Assembly (NCBI RefSeq): GCF_028640845.1
Contig: NC_080542.1
Span: forward strand, 136,640,346 to 136,704,345
Length of the DNA stretch: 64,000 bases
Direction: 5' to 3'
Origin: Ahaetulla prasina
Taxonomy: Eukaryota > Chordata > Lepidosauria > Squamata > Colubridae
The notes under the pieces are model-generated. The model had not been told where the DNA came from. It did not search any database and worked only from the letters and a program-made list of their open reading frames with translations. How positions within the stretch are numbered: position 1 is the first letter of the stretch; every line of letters starts with the position of its first letter. The position numbers and the translations under genes were made by a program. Shown piece by piece: positions 1-11,330 of the stretch.

Positions 1-58
1 ATGCTGCTGGCTGGAGAATTCTGGGAGTTGAAGTCCAAAAGTCTTAAATCTGCCAAGT
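1..58. mobile_element. Half of a palindromic hAT-type MITE
   Basis: Contains TGGAGAATTCTGGGAGTTGA and AGTCTTAAA..GCCAAGTT, the right half of the short inverted-repeat element seen complete at 42262-42396. The left half is outside the window. Confidence 0.6.
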
Positions 59-239
59 TGGGGGGGGGGGGCTGCCTTACAATGTAATTTGAATTGCTAA
101 GAGAACAACTTCCATGCGGTCAACAAGAAAGAGACTCTCAAGACCTTTAGGAAAAACGATTTCCTGACATCCCTAGAGACAAATCATTTGCAAAGTTGCA
201 CCTTATGTAAAATGCTATATTAACAAGCCATAATGGAAG

Positions 240-1906
240 AAAAGTTAGATGTATTCTAACATCTGGAAATTATGCTGGCAACCTATCAAAAACAGCACTA
301 CAAAAAACAGATTAGAAACACAAGTTAAAATAGGGAAGAAAATGGTAAGTGAACACCTGTCTACCCTAGACGAGTTCAAATCACCAGGACCGGATGGATT
401 ACACCCCAAGGTTCTGAAGGAACTGGCAGACGTGATCTCAGAACCACTGAACTATATCTTTCAAAGATCCTGGAGCACAGGGGAGCTGCCAGAGGACTGG
501 AAAAGAGCTGATGTAGTTCCCATCTTCAAAAAAGGAAAAAAAACAGATCCAGGAAACTACAGACCTATCAGTCTGACCTCAATACCGGGGAAGATTCTGG
601 AAAAGATAATCAAGCAACGAATCACCGAACACCTAGAAGCAAACAAAGTAATAACCAAAAGCCAACATGGGTTTGTCAAAAACAGATCATGCCAGACTAA
701 TCTTATCGCATTCTTTGACAAAATGACAAAATTAGTAGACCAGAGGAATGCTGTTGATATAATTTACTTGGACTTCAGTAAAGCATTTGATAAAGTAGAC
801 CATAACCTACTACTAGATAAAGTAGAAAATGTGGGTTAGACAGCACCACCACCAGATGGATTCGTAACTGGCTGACCAACCGCACTCAACGTGTAGTCCT
901 CAACGGAACTACATCCACATGGAGGAAGTATGCAGTGGAGTACCCCAAGGCTCTGTTTTAGGCCCAGTACTCTTCAACATCTTCATCAATGACTTGGACG
1001 AGGGATAGATGGGGAACTGATCAAATTTGCAGATGACACCAAGCTGGCAGGAATAGCCAACACTCCAGAAGATAGGCTCAAGTTACAGAAAGATCTTGAC
1101 AGACTTGAACATTGGGCGCTATCTAACAAAATGAAATTCAACAGTGAAAAAGTAAGGTTCTACATTTAGGCCAAAAACAAAATGCACCAGTACCGTATAT
1201 GTGGTACCTTGCTCAATAGTAGTACCTGTGAGAGGGATCTTGGAGTCCTAGTGGATAACCATCTAGATATGAGCCAGCAGTGTGCAGCAGCTGTTAAAAA
1301 GCCAACACAGTTCTGGGCTGCATAAACAGAGGATAGAATCAAGATCACGTGAAGTGCTAGTACCACTTTATAATGCCTTGGTAAGGCCACACTTGGAATA
1401 TTGCATCCAGTTTTGGTCGCCACGATGTAAAAAAGATGTTGAGACTCTAGAAAGAGTGCAGAGAAGAGCAACAAAGATGATTAGCGGACTGGAGGATAAA
1501 ACATATGAAGAACGGTTGCAGGAACTGGGTATGTCTAGTTTAACAAAAAGAAGGACCAGGGGAGACATGATAGCAGTGTTCCAATATCTCAGGGGCTGCC
1601 ACAGAGAAGTGGGAGTTGGGCTGTTCTCCAGAGCACCTGAGGGTAGAACAAGAAGCAATGGGTGGAAACTGATCAAGGAAAGAAGCAACTTAGAACTAAG
1701 GAGAAATTTCCTGACAGTTAGAACAATTAATAAGTGGAACGACTTGCCTTCAGAAGTTGTGAATGCTCCAACACTGGAAATTTTTAAGAAAATGTTGGAT
1801 AACCATCTGACTGAGATGGTGTAGGGTTTCCTGCCTGGGCAGGGGGTTGGACTAGAAGGCCTCCAAGGTCCCTTCCAACTCTGATGTTATGTTATGTTAT
1901 GTTATA
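240..1906 (+). mobile_element. CR1-like LINE, 5'-truncated, decayed
   Basis: Reverse transcriptase of a CR1-type non-LTR retrotransposon. Residues visible in broken frames include SPGPDGLHPKVLKELADVIS, NYRPISLTSIPGKILEKI, IIYLDFSKAFDKVDH, the catalytic FADDTKLAG box near 1027-1053, and a C-terminal region (1282-1824) ending [17 protein letters not shown]. Stops and frameshifts lie between 836 and 1280. The 3' end has the family's GGGTTGGACTAGAAGGCC signature and a (TTATG)n tail. The endonuclease part is absent. Confidence 0.88.
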
Positions 1907-2511
1907 AATAGTGATGATTCAGGAATTCAGTGGCTGGAAAAGTTTCTTGTTGATGTATTCGCTTGCATGTTTTATATATTTTAATTATTGTTCTTACGTG
2001 ACCAGGAAGAGCCAGAAAAGTGATCTTTAAAATGTGAACAGATTGATATGATTTGATAAAAATTCCTCGCTGAAGAAAGAATTATAACAATGTCATAGCA
2101 TCAGGTCAAGTTTATTCTATCAGAGAAGGAAATGTTCCTTCCATTCATTCATTTGTGAGCAAGTACAAAAATCTATGAGTAAGATGAAAGTAACATGAAT
2201 ACAGTATGTTAGCATGAGATGCAGTTTACAGTTACAACTTGCCTTCAGTCAAAGAAAAAAGAAAATAAAAGTACTTTATGGTATTAAATTCCTGAGAGAG
2301 AACATCATCAGTCGTCAGATAATAAACATAGCTGCTCCTCCTAATAAAACAGAAGCTTTAGAAAAAATATTTAAAACTTTTCATGGGATGCTAATGTTGT
2401 GTCAGAAAACTTTATGGGGATATCATCTTGTGCAAAAAAAAAAGTTAGACATTGCAGATTTTAACTATATCTGATGGCTGATTTCTAATTTGAACTGAGA
2501 TAATATTAGCC
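1907..2511. other. No gene recognised
   Basis: AT-rich non-coding sequence between the CR1-like LINE and a MITE. The small ORFs here show no family features. Confidence 0.6.
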
Positions 2512-2519
2512 CTCAAATT

Positions 2520-2920
2520 CAGGGGTGAAATGCTCCCGGTTTGCACTGGATCGCCCGATCCAGAAGTTATGGCAGCGGGTAGTTCGGAGAACCGGTAGCA
2601 AAAATCCCTGCCAACCCCCATGCCCAGCTGAGCCACACAAACATCAGAGGTTTTTTTTAATATACTTTTAAAAGCATTTTTTCTTCGGCTGAAAAAATAC
2701 TTTTAAATTTAAAAAAAACCCTCTGATGATCGCGTAGCTCAGCTGGGATCATCAGAGCCTTTTAAAAGAATTTTTTACAACCTCTTTGGCCAAAGAGGTT
2801 GTAGAAAATATACTTCTAAAGGTAAAAAAAAAAAGTTGGCCATGCCCACCAGTCACATTATCCCCCCCACCAAGCCACGCCCAAAGAACCGGTAGTAACA
2901 AATTTTACATTTCACCACTG
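2520..2920. mobile_element. hAT-type MITE (ACCGGT family)
   Basis: Begins CAGGGGTGAAATGCTCCCGG and ends TTTCACCACTG, flanked by 8-bp near-duplications CTCAAATT / CTCACATT. It carries internal GAACCGGTAG blocks and CCACCAAGCCACGCCC. No transposase frame. The CAG...CTG ends and 8-bp duplication indicate hAT superfamily mobilisation. Confidence 0.8.
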
Positions 2921-3314
2921 CTCACATTAAAATGTACTGCAATTTCTGTCTGAGTAGATCTTATTTATTTTGCTCCCAAACATTTTGCATTGAAACAAAA
3001 CCACAGCTCTTAATAATAGATCTTGTAAAATATTTCCGTAATGTATAAACTCAATTTCTTATCACAGGAAAGTTCTTTTTTAAAAAAAAAAAATCAAGAC
3101 CTGAATGAGGGTGCAGTTGCTTTATCTCTTAAGGAGGCCTTGGTTTTCTTTCTCCTCAAGAAGCCATTGCTGAACCCCACTATTCCCCTTTGGGGGGAAG
3201 GGGATTAAATACCATCCAAACTATATAACTTCAGATTGCTTTCTTTTTGGCAATTTTATTTCCAGTTGTATCATCTGAGGGAAGAACTTCAATTTTAAAC
3301 TCATCGCTGTAGCC

Positions 3315-3672
3315 CAAGGGTGTCAAACTCAAGGCCCACAAGCCAGATCCACAGGGTACTTAGATCTGGAAACAATGATGCCTCTGCCAGTGAAAACAGA
3401 GCTTGGGAGGACCGCGCTCTGCCAGCGAAAATGGGCTCCCAAGCTCCATTTTTGACTACGACAGCCTCCTGCAACCCTCTCCCAGTGAAAACCGAGCTCA
3501 GGAGGACTGCATGCGGCCTTCTCAAGCTCTGTTTTCACTGGCAGAGTGCGACAGGGACCCCTGACACGAGTGATGTCGAGGTGGCCATGCCCAGTCTGGC
3601 CACGCCCACCCGACCTCAAGATCAAACACAATCCTGATACGGCCCTCAATGAAATCAAGTTTGACACCCCCG
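3315..3672. mobile_element. hAT-type MITE (GTGTCAAACTC family)
   Basis: Ends are CAAGGGTGTCAAACTCAAGG and AAGTTTGACACCCCCG, inverted copies of one another, flanked by perfect 8-bp repeats CTGTAGCC at 3307-3314 and 3673-3680. The interior holds four degenerate copies of a CCAGTGAAAAC-type block. ORFs on both strands are shadows of the GC-rich repeat. Confidence 0.8.
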
Positions 3673-3726
3673 CTGTAGCCCGTGCATTGGATAGACAATT
3701 GAGTCTATGGGACTGTTGGTGTTACA

Positions 3727-4082
3727 GTAAGTACATGATACTGTTGGTGAAAGAAATTCTCCTTTTGGATAAGACTTGTATCGCGAATCATTTACAAGTA
3801 GTCTTCACTTACCAACAGTACTTGACACAGGAAACTGTTGCAAAGCACTAAGGTCATAAAGTGCAATGTCATATGACCATGCTGACTTATAATGGCGTTT
3901 CTGGTCGCAAGATCATGTGATTGCCATTCTAACACTCCTTCAGCTTTCCTATGGACTTGAAAATCTGTAGGGAAGGTTTCAGATTGCAATCACGTGACCA
4001 TGGGTGCTAATTGCCAAGTGCTGGAATCATAATCATGTGACCGGGTGGTGGTGGTGCTGTAACAACTACTAGGATTATCTGT
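3727..4082. mobile_element. Degenerate TA-flanked MITE
   Basis: Contains blocks such as AATCACGTGACCATGGG and TTGCCAAGTGCTGGAATC that match the complete copy at 45142-45503. Termini are too worn to define. Confidence 0.55.
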
Positions 4083-5125
4083 ATTGATTTCAGAAAAGAT
4101 AAGGCAGCCTAAAAAGAACAGTTGCAGAAGATATGCCTTTCCCAGGTATAAAAGGTAGTCCAATCAGTATTAATGGGAAAAAAACTGTGTTTTTTTCCAC
4201 TTCAAATTGGCCTACATAAAGAAATCTTGATAAAAAGATAACATTATGAAACTTGGACTCAATTCCATAATACACCCTTAAAAAATCATTAAACATTCAA
4301 CAGGATAACTGAATACATCATAAAGCCCTTCATTTCCAATTTCATCTCTGCTTCCATGGAATGATCTTTACCCAAAGTCAAATTTTCATCTTTTTGGGAA
4401 AACAAAAGAGGAAAATCCCAGAATTTCTGAAAGTGAGCCATTCCTCCTTTAATAATCTCTTCACCTTTTGAACTGGATCACTGTAAAACCCCAAAGGCGA
4501 GAGAATTACTTGTTTGTGTGGAGAAAATGCAGAATAAAATACATAGCTGAAAGGTCATTCTGTGGCTGACATTTATTTAAAAAAACTGCAATATATTTTT
4601 AATGTTCCTTGTGTTGTTTTTATTTTAAAAATATTATTGAGTTGCTGGACCATTGAAACTAAAAAGAAGCCCTGACAGTCAACAATGATAACAATAATGT
4701 CCAACTTCAAGTTCTTGCTATATATCTAAAACATAACAATTAGATTGAATTTTATATTAGAGATATGCAAATAGTGAAATTAAAAAGGGGGAAGGGAAAT
4801 ATATCTGATAAAATTTGAAAGAGGGTAGTGGAAAATTGAATTGGGTTTGAATTTGTACCTGACTGATATCTTGTTCAAAAAGTATACTGCATGTGGTTTG
4901 TTTTGAAAAAAATAAAAAAAACTTTTTCCAAAAATAAATAAATAAAACATAACAGGAATACCAACAGTAATGATTGTTATTATTGACAATCACGAAAATT
5001 CCATCACCAAAGAGCAAATCTCACTTCCTTCCAGCACTGATGATGTTACCTAGTTGGGTAAAGAAACATCTGCAAGGAAACAACCAAAGCTCAAGGACCA
5101 ATAATTCAATCCTGAGCTACAAATA
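4083..5125. other. No gene recognised
   Basis: AT-rich sequence. The longest frames (4757-5017, minus) are Phe/Tyr/Ile-rich low-complexity translations of AT-rich DNA. Confidence 0.55.
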
Positions 5126-5250
5126 GAATAGAATAGAATAGAATTTTATTGGCCAAGTGTGATTGGACACACAAGGAATTTGTCTTGGTGCATATGCTCT
5201 CAGTGTATGTACATAAAAGAAAAGATACCTTCATCAAGGTACAATACAGA
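5126..5250 (-). mobile_element. 3' end of (TTCTA)n-tailed LINE (family D)
   Basis: Minus-strand end of the element also seen at 9208-9906 and 62583-62990: a (TAGAA)n run followed by TTTTATTGGCCAAGTGTGAT and TGGACACACAAGGAATTTGT. Retained piece about 125 bp. Confidence 0.75.
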
Positions 5251-5360
5251 TAGTCCTTAACTTACAACCATTCATTTAGTGACTATTCAAAGTTACAACA
5301 ATACTAAAAAAAAGAGACTTATGACTGTTTTTCACACTTATGATTGTTGCAGGAAGTATT
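5251..5360. mobile_element. Fragment of TA-flanked MITE
   Basis: Starts ACAGATAGTCCTTAACTTAC and runs through TCATTTAGTGACTATTCAAA, matching one end of the 45142-45503 element. Confidence 0.55.
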
Positions 5361-5579
5361 ACTTGGTGTCCTACTTTCCGTCTCCATTATGCTACTGCTA
5401 TGCATGTAAAGGGTTAAAGCTAAAACAACTCACTCTTAGGACCATCCATGTGAATTACTCACAGTACTGTTTATAGCAAAAATGGAAAGAGAGCTTGAGA
5501 GAGTGATGTTGGATGCATAAATAAATAATAGATCTGTATAGATAAAGATATATGATGATGCTGATAAACAGATCATCAT

Positions 5580-6045
5580 CAGCCACCTTCAACATGACCT
5601 GAGTTTAACTCATAGAATTATCTATTACAATGTCCTTCCTGTCGAAAACTACTTCAGCTTCAATTGCAACAATACACGAGCACACAATAGATTTAAGCTT
5701 AATGTTAACCGCTCCAATCTCGATTGCAGAAAATATGACTTCAGTAACAGAGTTGTTAATGCTTGGAATAAACTACCTGACTCTGTGGTCTCATCCCCAA
5801 ATCCCCAAAGCTTCAATCAAAAACTGTCTACTATTGACCTCACCCCATTCCTAAGAGGTCTGTAAGGGACGTGCATAAGAGCACAAGCGTGCCTACCGTT
5901 CCTGTCCTATTGTTTCCTTTCGTTATATCCAATTAATATAGTTATTACATACTCATACTTATATATATGCTTATATATTGTATAGTTATTACATGCTTAT
6001 GCTTATATATACTGTGTGACAAAATAAATAAATAATAATAAATAG
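5580..6045 (+). mobile_element. 3' end of LINE family C
   Basis: Encodes HDLSLTHRIIYYNVLPVENY-like residues followed by a decayed TFSFNxNN...RKYDFSNRVxNAWN stretch, the same C-terminal region as 17272-17504. Ends in a TATATATGCTTATA region and a TGTGACAAAATAAATAAATAA tail. Non-LTR element of the Jockey superfamily; exact clade not resolved. Confidence 0.7.
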
Positions 6046-6085
6046 ATAGATGACAGACACACGATAGAGATGATAGAAAGATATG

Positions 6086-6387
6086 CAGAGAAGGGTTTCA
6101 GCTGGTGCTGACCAGTTCTGGAGAACCGGTAGCGGAAATTTTGAGTAGTTTGGAGAACCAGTAGTAAAAATTCTGACTGGCCCCGCCCCCATCTATTCTC
6201 TGCCTCCCAAGTGCCAGCAGATTGGGAGGAAATGGGGATTTTTCCTTCCCCTGGACTGGGGTGGGAATGGAGATTTTATAGTATCCTTCCCCTGCCACAC
6301 CCACCAAGCCACACCCACCAAGCCATGCCACGCCCACCAAGCCACACCCACAGAACCGGTAGTAAAAAAATTTGAAACCCACCACTG
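6086..6387. mobile_element. hAT-type MITE (ACCGGT family)
   Basis: Ends CAGAGAAGGGTTTCAGC and GAAACCCACCACTG with perfect 8-bp flanking repeats AAGATATG (6078-6085 and 6388-6395). Internal GAGAACCGGTAGCGG and tandem CCACCAAGCCACACCCA blocks. No coding capacity. Confidence 0.85.
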
Positions 6388-6934
6388 AAGATATGGATAA
6401 TGATGGATCAATAAATAGGTAAATAGACAGACAAACAGATTAATAGAAAGATAGATAATATACATTCTCTCCCTGTTTTTGCCTAGCTATTTCCCCATTC
6501 TTGAGTTAGTTGGAATTTTGCTGATATTTAATAAACAAAATCAGGATATAGTAATTAAATTCTTTAGTGGAAGCGTATAAAATTATCTGGAAATTATCCA
6601 CATTTTCCAACATTTTCAATGGTACCAAAATTCTTACACTTCATTCTCCTTAATATTAAATGAAAATGACAAGTACCCATTGAAAACTGATCATAAAAAC
6701 TTCTGACATTAAGCTGGCAGAACCTGTGTCTGATTCACTTGTGCTTCATACAGAAGAGTCAACCATGGTTTCGGACTCCCCTGGATTTAATAATCTAGTT
6801 TACACAGAAAGCTGAACCAAAGTTGACTAAATAAGCTATGTTGATTGGATTTGTTCTAAACAAATCTGGGTGGGATTTTGAGACAATAGCCTTGAAATAA
6901 AAGGGCACATGAATATATAGAACAGTATTTTTCA

Positions 6935-7050
6935 ATCTTTCTCAATCACACTTTTTTAAGTTGTCTGGACTTCAACTCCCAGAATTCCCCAGCAGCTTCT
7001 GGGAATTGAAGTTCACATAATTTATAGTTGCCAAAGCTGAGGAATGCTGC
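6935..7050. mobile_element. Palindromic MITE copy
   Basis: Inverted halves CTTCAACTCCCAGAATTCCC and CTGGGAATTGAAGTTCAC around AGCAGCTT. Same family as 42262-42396. Confidence 0.65.
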
Positions 7051-7786
7051 CATAAAAGATTCATATTCATATAAAATGAAAAAAATATTACTCTATGGCA
7101 TTTCTGTTTTTAAAACAAAGTGAAGGGATTTCCTGGACACTTTCACACTGTATTCTGAACAACAATTGGAAAATTATTTTTATTTTCAATTTGCAATGCA
7201 GCCTAAAGTGCTTGGATGTCCTGAGTTTGTCCCATCCAACCGGGTCTGACCTGGGTGAGCTTTTTCAAGGTCAGTTAGATCTGCCACCTAGCTGAACATT
7301 TCTAATAAATGCAAAACAAAACCATGTTACATAAGTAATTAACTTTTTTTTTTGCTCTTGTGGCCTTTTTTTAGATTGAATAGAGCACATAGTTCTGAAT
7401 TATGGATGTATTCAGTGACAGGGCACTGGCTTTTCTTCATAAAATAAATAATCTTGCAGAAATCTCTGTTCTACTTCTTCTGCCCCATCCAGTCTCTCTC
7501 TGAAGCCAGACAGTCAGATACAGGCCTGACTCCTACATACCACATATATTTTCAATGTAGGAAGCAAATCACACAAAAAAACCCTTTAATCCTTCCAACC
7601 CAACAGAATGTTAGAAATGAATTATGTAAAGTGAATCAGTCCTCTTCCCATGTGTCTGTCCATCAGTACAGTAATGACCTTGAAATGGAACAAAACAGGA
7701 CCAAATTTGGTGTGAAGGGAGAAGAAAGAAGGGGTCAAAAAAGAATTGCATAAGCTGTGATCTCTCTTTTTTAATTTTTATTGTTG
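7051..7786. other. No gene recognised
   Basis: Non-coding sequence. ORFs at 7095-7295 and 7454-7753 show no domain, no splice context and no recognised homology. Confidence 0.5.
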
Positions 7787-7872
7787 AATAGAATAGAACA
7801 GAACAGAACAGAATAGAATAGAATAGAACAGTAAATTAAATTAAATTATTATTATTTTTTTATTGGCCAAGG
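7787..7872 (-). mobile_element. (TAGAA)n tail and 3' end of family D LINE, left part
   Basis: A TAGAACAGAACAG-type pentamer run followed by TTTTTTATTGGCCAAGG. The element is interrupted here by an L2-like LINE and resumes near 9208. Confidence 0.75.
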
Positions 7873-9207
7873 GGTTGTTCCTCTGTCCTAGTCCTATTAG
7901 ATCTCTCGGCGGCTTTTGATATCATCGACCATGGTATCCTGCTGCGACGGCTCGGGGGGATGGGAGTGGGTGACACCGTTTATCGGTGGTTCTCCTCCTA
8001 TCTCTCCGACCGGTCGCAGATGGTGTTGGCAGGAGGGCAGAGGTTGACACCGAGGCGCCTCCTATATGGGGTGCCACAGGGGTCGGTCCTCTTGCCTCTT
8101 CTGTTCAACATCTATATGAAGCCGCTGGGTGAGATCATCCGTGGCTTTGGGGTGCGATATCATCTGTACGCTGATGACACCTAGTTGTACATATCTACCC
8201 CAGGCCACCCCAACGAGGCCGTTGATGTCATGTCCCGGTGTCTGGAAGCCGTACGGGTGTGGATGGGGAGGAACAGACTTCAGCTCAATCCCTCGAAGAC
8301 CGAGTGGCTGTGGATGCCGGTTTCCCGGTACAGCCAGCTAACTCCATTGCTGACTGTTGGGGGCGAGTCACTGGCCCCCACAGAGAGGGTATGCAATTTA
8401 GGCGTCCTCCTGGATTAACGGCTGTCTCTTGAAGATCATCTGACGGCCGTCGCCAGGGGGGCTTTCTATCAGGTCCGCCTAATCCACCAGTTGCGTCCCT
8501 TTCTGGACCGGGTTTCTCTCCGCACAGTCACTCATGCCCTCGTTACATCTCGCTTGGACTACTGCAATGCTCTCTACATGGGGCTCCCCTTGAAGAGCAC
8601 CCGGAAGCTCCAACTGTTCCAGAATGCAGCCGCGCGGGTGATAGAGGGAGCACCTCGTGGCTCCCATATAACACTGCTCCTGCGCGGGCTGCACTGGCTT
8701 CCGGTGGTCTTTCGGGTGCAATTCAAGGTGTTGGTTACCACCTTTAAAGCGCTCCATGGCTTAGGACCGGGTTATTTACAGGACCGCCTACTGCCACAAA
8801 CAGCCTCCCATTGACCTGTGCACTCCCACAGGGAGGGCCTCCTTGGGGTGCCGTCGGTGAAACAATGTCGACTGGCGACCCCCAGGGGTAGGGCCTTCTC
8901 TGTGGGGGCTTCTGCCCTCTGGAACGAGCTGCCTCCGGGACTTCGCCAACTCCCCGACCTTCAGACCTTCCGCCATGAGTTGAAGACTCTTCTATTCCAT
9001 CGAGCTGGGCTAGCCTGACTAAGTAATTTTAAATGGGGTTTTATTTTTTTGTATTAGTTAGTTTTTAAATATTTTGGCCATTATTTATATAAATTTTAGT
9101 TTGTTTTTAATGTGTATTTATTGTATCTTTTAAATTGGCTGTAAACTGCCCTGAGTCCTTTGGGAGAAGGGCGGTATACAAATGTAATAAATAAATAAAT
9201 AAATAAA
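7873..9207 (+). mobile_element. 5'-truncated L2-like LINE (family B)
   Basis: Reverse transcriptase of the same family as 17505-21648 and 54911-59354. It reads [40 protein letters not shown], the catalytic YADDT box near 8167-8184 and [16 protein letters not shown], in frames broken by a TAG right after YADDT and by other stops. C-terminal [20 protein letters not shown] and [16 protein letters not shown] follow. The 3' end carries CCGCCCTGAGTCCTTTGGGA and an (AAAT)n tail. Confidence 0.87.
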
Positions 9208-9906
9208 TAATTGGACACACAAAGAATTTGTCTTGGTGCCTATGCTCTCAGTGTACATAAAAGAAAAGATACGTTCATTCTAAGGTACAACACTTAATGA
9301 TAGACATGGGGTACAAATAAGCAATCAGGAACCAATCAATATCAATATAAATCGTAAGAATACCAGCAACAAAGTTACAGTCATACAGTCATAAGTGGAA
9401 GGAGATGGGTGATGGGAACAATGAGAAGATTAATAGTAGTGCAGATTTAGTAAATAGTTTGACAGTGTTGATGGAATTATTTGTTTAGCAGTGATGGCAT
9501 TCGAGAAGAAACTGTTCTTGTGTCTAGTTGTTCTGGTGTGCAGTGCTCTATAGTATTGTTTTGAGGGTCGGAGTTGAAACAGTTTATGTCCAGGATGTGA
9601 GGAGTCTGTAAATATTTTCACAGCCCTCTTTTTGATTCGTGCAGTATCCAGGTCCTCAATGGAAAGCATGTTGATAGCAATTGTTTTTTCTGCAGTTCTA
9701 ATTATCCTTTGAAGTCTGTGTCTGTCTTGTTGGGTTGCAGAATCAAACCAGACAATTATAGAGGTGCAGATGACAGACTCAATAATTCCTCTGTAGAACT
9801 GAATCAGCAGCTCCTTGGGCAGTTTGAGCTTACTGAGTTGGTGCAGAAAGAACATTCTTTGTTGTGCTTTTTTGATTACGTTTTTGATGTTAGCTGTCCA
9901 TTTTAG
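9208..9906 (-). mobile_element. LINE family D, C-terminal RT part
   Basis: The minus frame 9430-9855 encodes KLPKELLIQFYRGIIESVIC, WFDSATQQDRHRLQRIIRTA and RALHTRTTRHKNSFFSNAI, the thumb/C-terminal region typical of L2/Rex-type non-LTR reverse transcriptases (conserved SHPGH...L and RxSFFxxAI). The 3' end, toward lower coordinates, is the conserved TGGACACACAAAGAATTTGT segment, continuing at 7872 beyond the inserted LINE. Confidence 0.78.
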
Positions 9907-9909
9907 ATC

Positions 9910-10470
9910 AAATTATCTGATACTAACCTAGTTTGTGTAATACAGTAAACTAAAATCCATGTTGTTTATCTCAGCATTTCACTTATCAGCCCACCCACCA
10001 GCTTCATAAACCATTGTTTACAGTTGAGTGTGCTTTACAAACATCCATCAATTATTGCTAATTTAACAAAGCACAGCTAAAAAATGGGACTTAATATTAC
10101 TGATGAATCCAATTTCCAGATCCTGATAGACGGGGTCATATATTGTGTGTCATGGAAAGAAGGGTTTTCAATTAACAAGTCTGAAAGAAGAAAGGAAGGA
10201 ATTAATATGACTCCTGGGTAGACGGCCAGACCTCCTAAGCTAGTATTAAATTCACCAGCATTATCCATTACACAGCTTTAAGTAATTCCTTTCTGAAAAG
10301 GATATTACTTGAAAATCCATTGCTAAGAAAACTGTTCTTATTATTCTAAAGAATTTATGATAGCCGAACTAATGTCAATCACCCCAGATTCTTCCAAATA
10401 GAAAGCATCATTTTAGGGGGGGGGGTGTCTAGACAATGTTTTACTCTTCATTTTTGAGGGAGGAAGGACA
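9910..10470. other. No gene recognised
   Basis: AT-rich sequence without recognisable repeat or coding signal. Confidence 0.5.
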
Positions 10471-10477
10471 GGGCAGT

Positions 10478-10545
10478 TTTTCAGTGCCGTTGTGACTTTG
10501 AGTGATTACTAAATTAATGGTAAATCAAGGACTACCTGTAACAAG
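10478..10545. mobile_element. Terminal fragment of TA-flanked MITE
   Basis: TCAGTGCCGTTGTGACTTTG through ATCAAGGACTACCTGTA, the right end of the 45142-45503 family. Confidence 0.6.
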
Positions 10546-10596
10546 GTCGGGGTCTTGTAGTAGTCCAGTCGCTTACTCAAGCAGGAGACTCTATAC

Positions 10597-10827
10597 CGGT
10601 GGTTCCCAACCATTTTTTGGCCATGCCACTTAAGAATCTCTAAAATACTGATGCCCCCCCCACCCCCGTGACATATAATTTTTACTATTCAAAAAGTTAA
10701 CTCCTACTCGCGTGGAGGAAGCCTTAAAGACCATTAACTTGGTTTAAACAAGGTTTCAACTGCCCCCATTAAATATCAAATCGTCCCCCTGTGGGGCATG
10801 GCATGGCCCCCACATTGGGAACCATTG
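10597..10827. mobile_element. hAT-type MITE (GGTTCCCAACC family)
   Basis: Terminal inverted repeats CGGTGGTTCCCAACCA and ATTGGGAACCATTG, flanked by perfect 8-bp duplications CTCTATAC at 10589-10596 and 10828-10835. No coding capacity. Same terminal family as 29431-29626. Confidence 0.85.
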
Positions 10828-10950
10828 CTCTATACATTGCTCTAACTCAGCCTTCCATCCTTTATAAGGTAGGTAAAATGAGGACCCAGATTGTTGGGGG
10901 GGCAATAAGTTGACTTTGTAAATATACAAATAGAATGAGACTATTGCCTT

Positions 10951-11016
10951 ATACACTGTAAGCCGCCCTGAGTCTTCGGAGAAGGGCGGGATATAAATGT
11001 AAATAAATAAAAAAAT
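10951..11016 (+). mobile_element. 3' tail of L2-like LINE or its SINE partner
   Basis: GTAAGCCGCCCTGAGTCTTC followed by GGAGAAGGGCGGGATATAAA and an (AAAT)n tail: the hairpin-forming 3' end shared by family B. Confidence 0.7.
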
Positions 11017-11021
11017 AAATA

Positions 11022-11275
11022 TATCATTCTGAACAAATGGCTGTCCAACCTCTTTTTGAAAACTTCCAGCGAAGAAGCACTCATGAAGGTAAGCCATTCC
11101 ACTGATTGTTATCCCTGTCGGGGAAATTTCTCCTTAATTCTAGGTTGTCTCTCTTTTTAATAGTCCATCCATTACTTCTTGTCTTGCTCTCAAGTGCTCT
11201 GGAGAATGGGTTCACCCATTCTCTTCTTTCTGACAGGCCCTCAAGTATTGGAAGATTGCTATCAGGTCGCCCTAG
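11022..11275 (-). mobile_element. CR1-like LINE fragment
   Basis: Reverse-strand match to the CR1 C-terminal region (FCTCCTTAATTCTAGG..., GTGCTCTGGAGAA), aligned with 18226-18500 and with positions 1560-1790 of the first copy. Confidence 0.7.
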
Positions 11276-11330
11276 TCAGGGTGGGATCCTACCCGCTGAA
11301 CAACTGGTTCTACGAGTTCGCTGAGTCTTG

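Noticed and set aside
4757..5017. Small membrane protein from Phe/Tyr/Ile-rich ORFs
   Set aside because: Low-complexity translation of AT-rich intergenic DNA, with two overlapping frames of similar composition.
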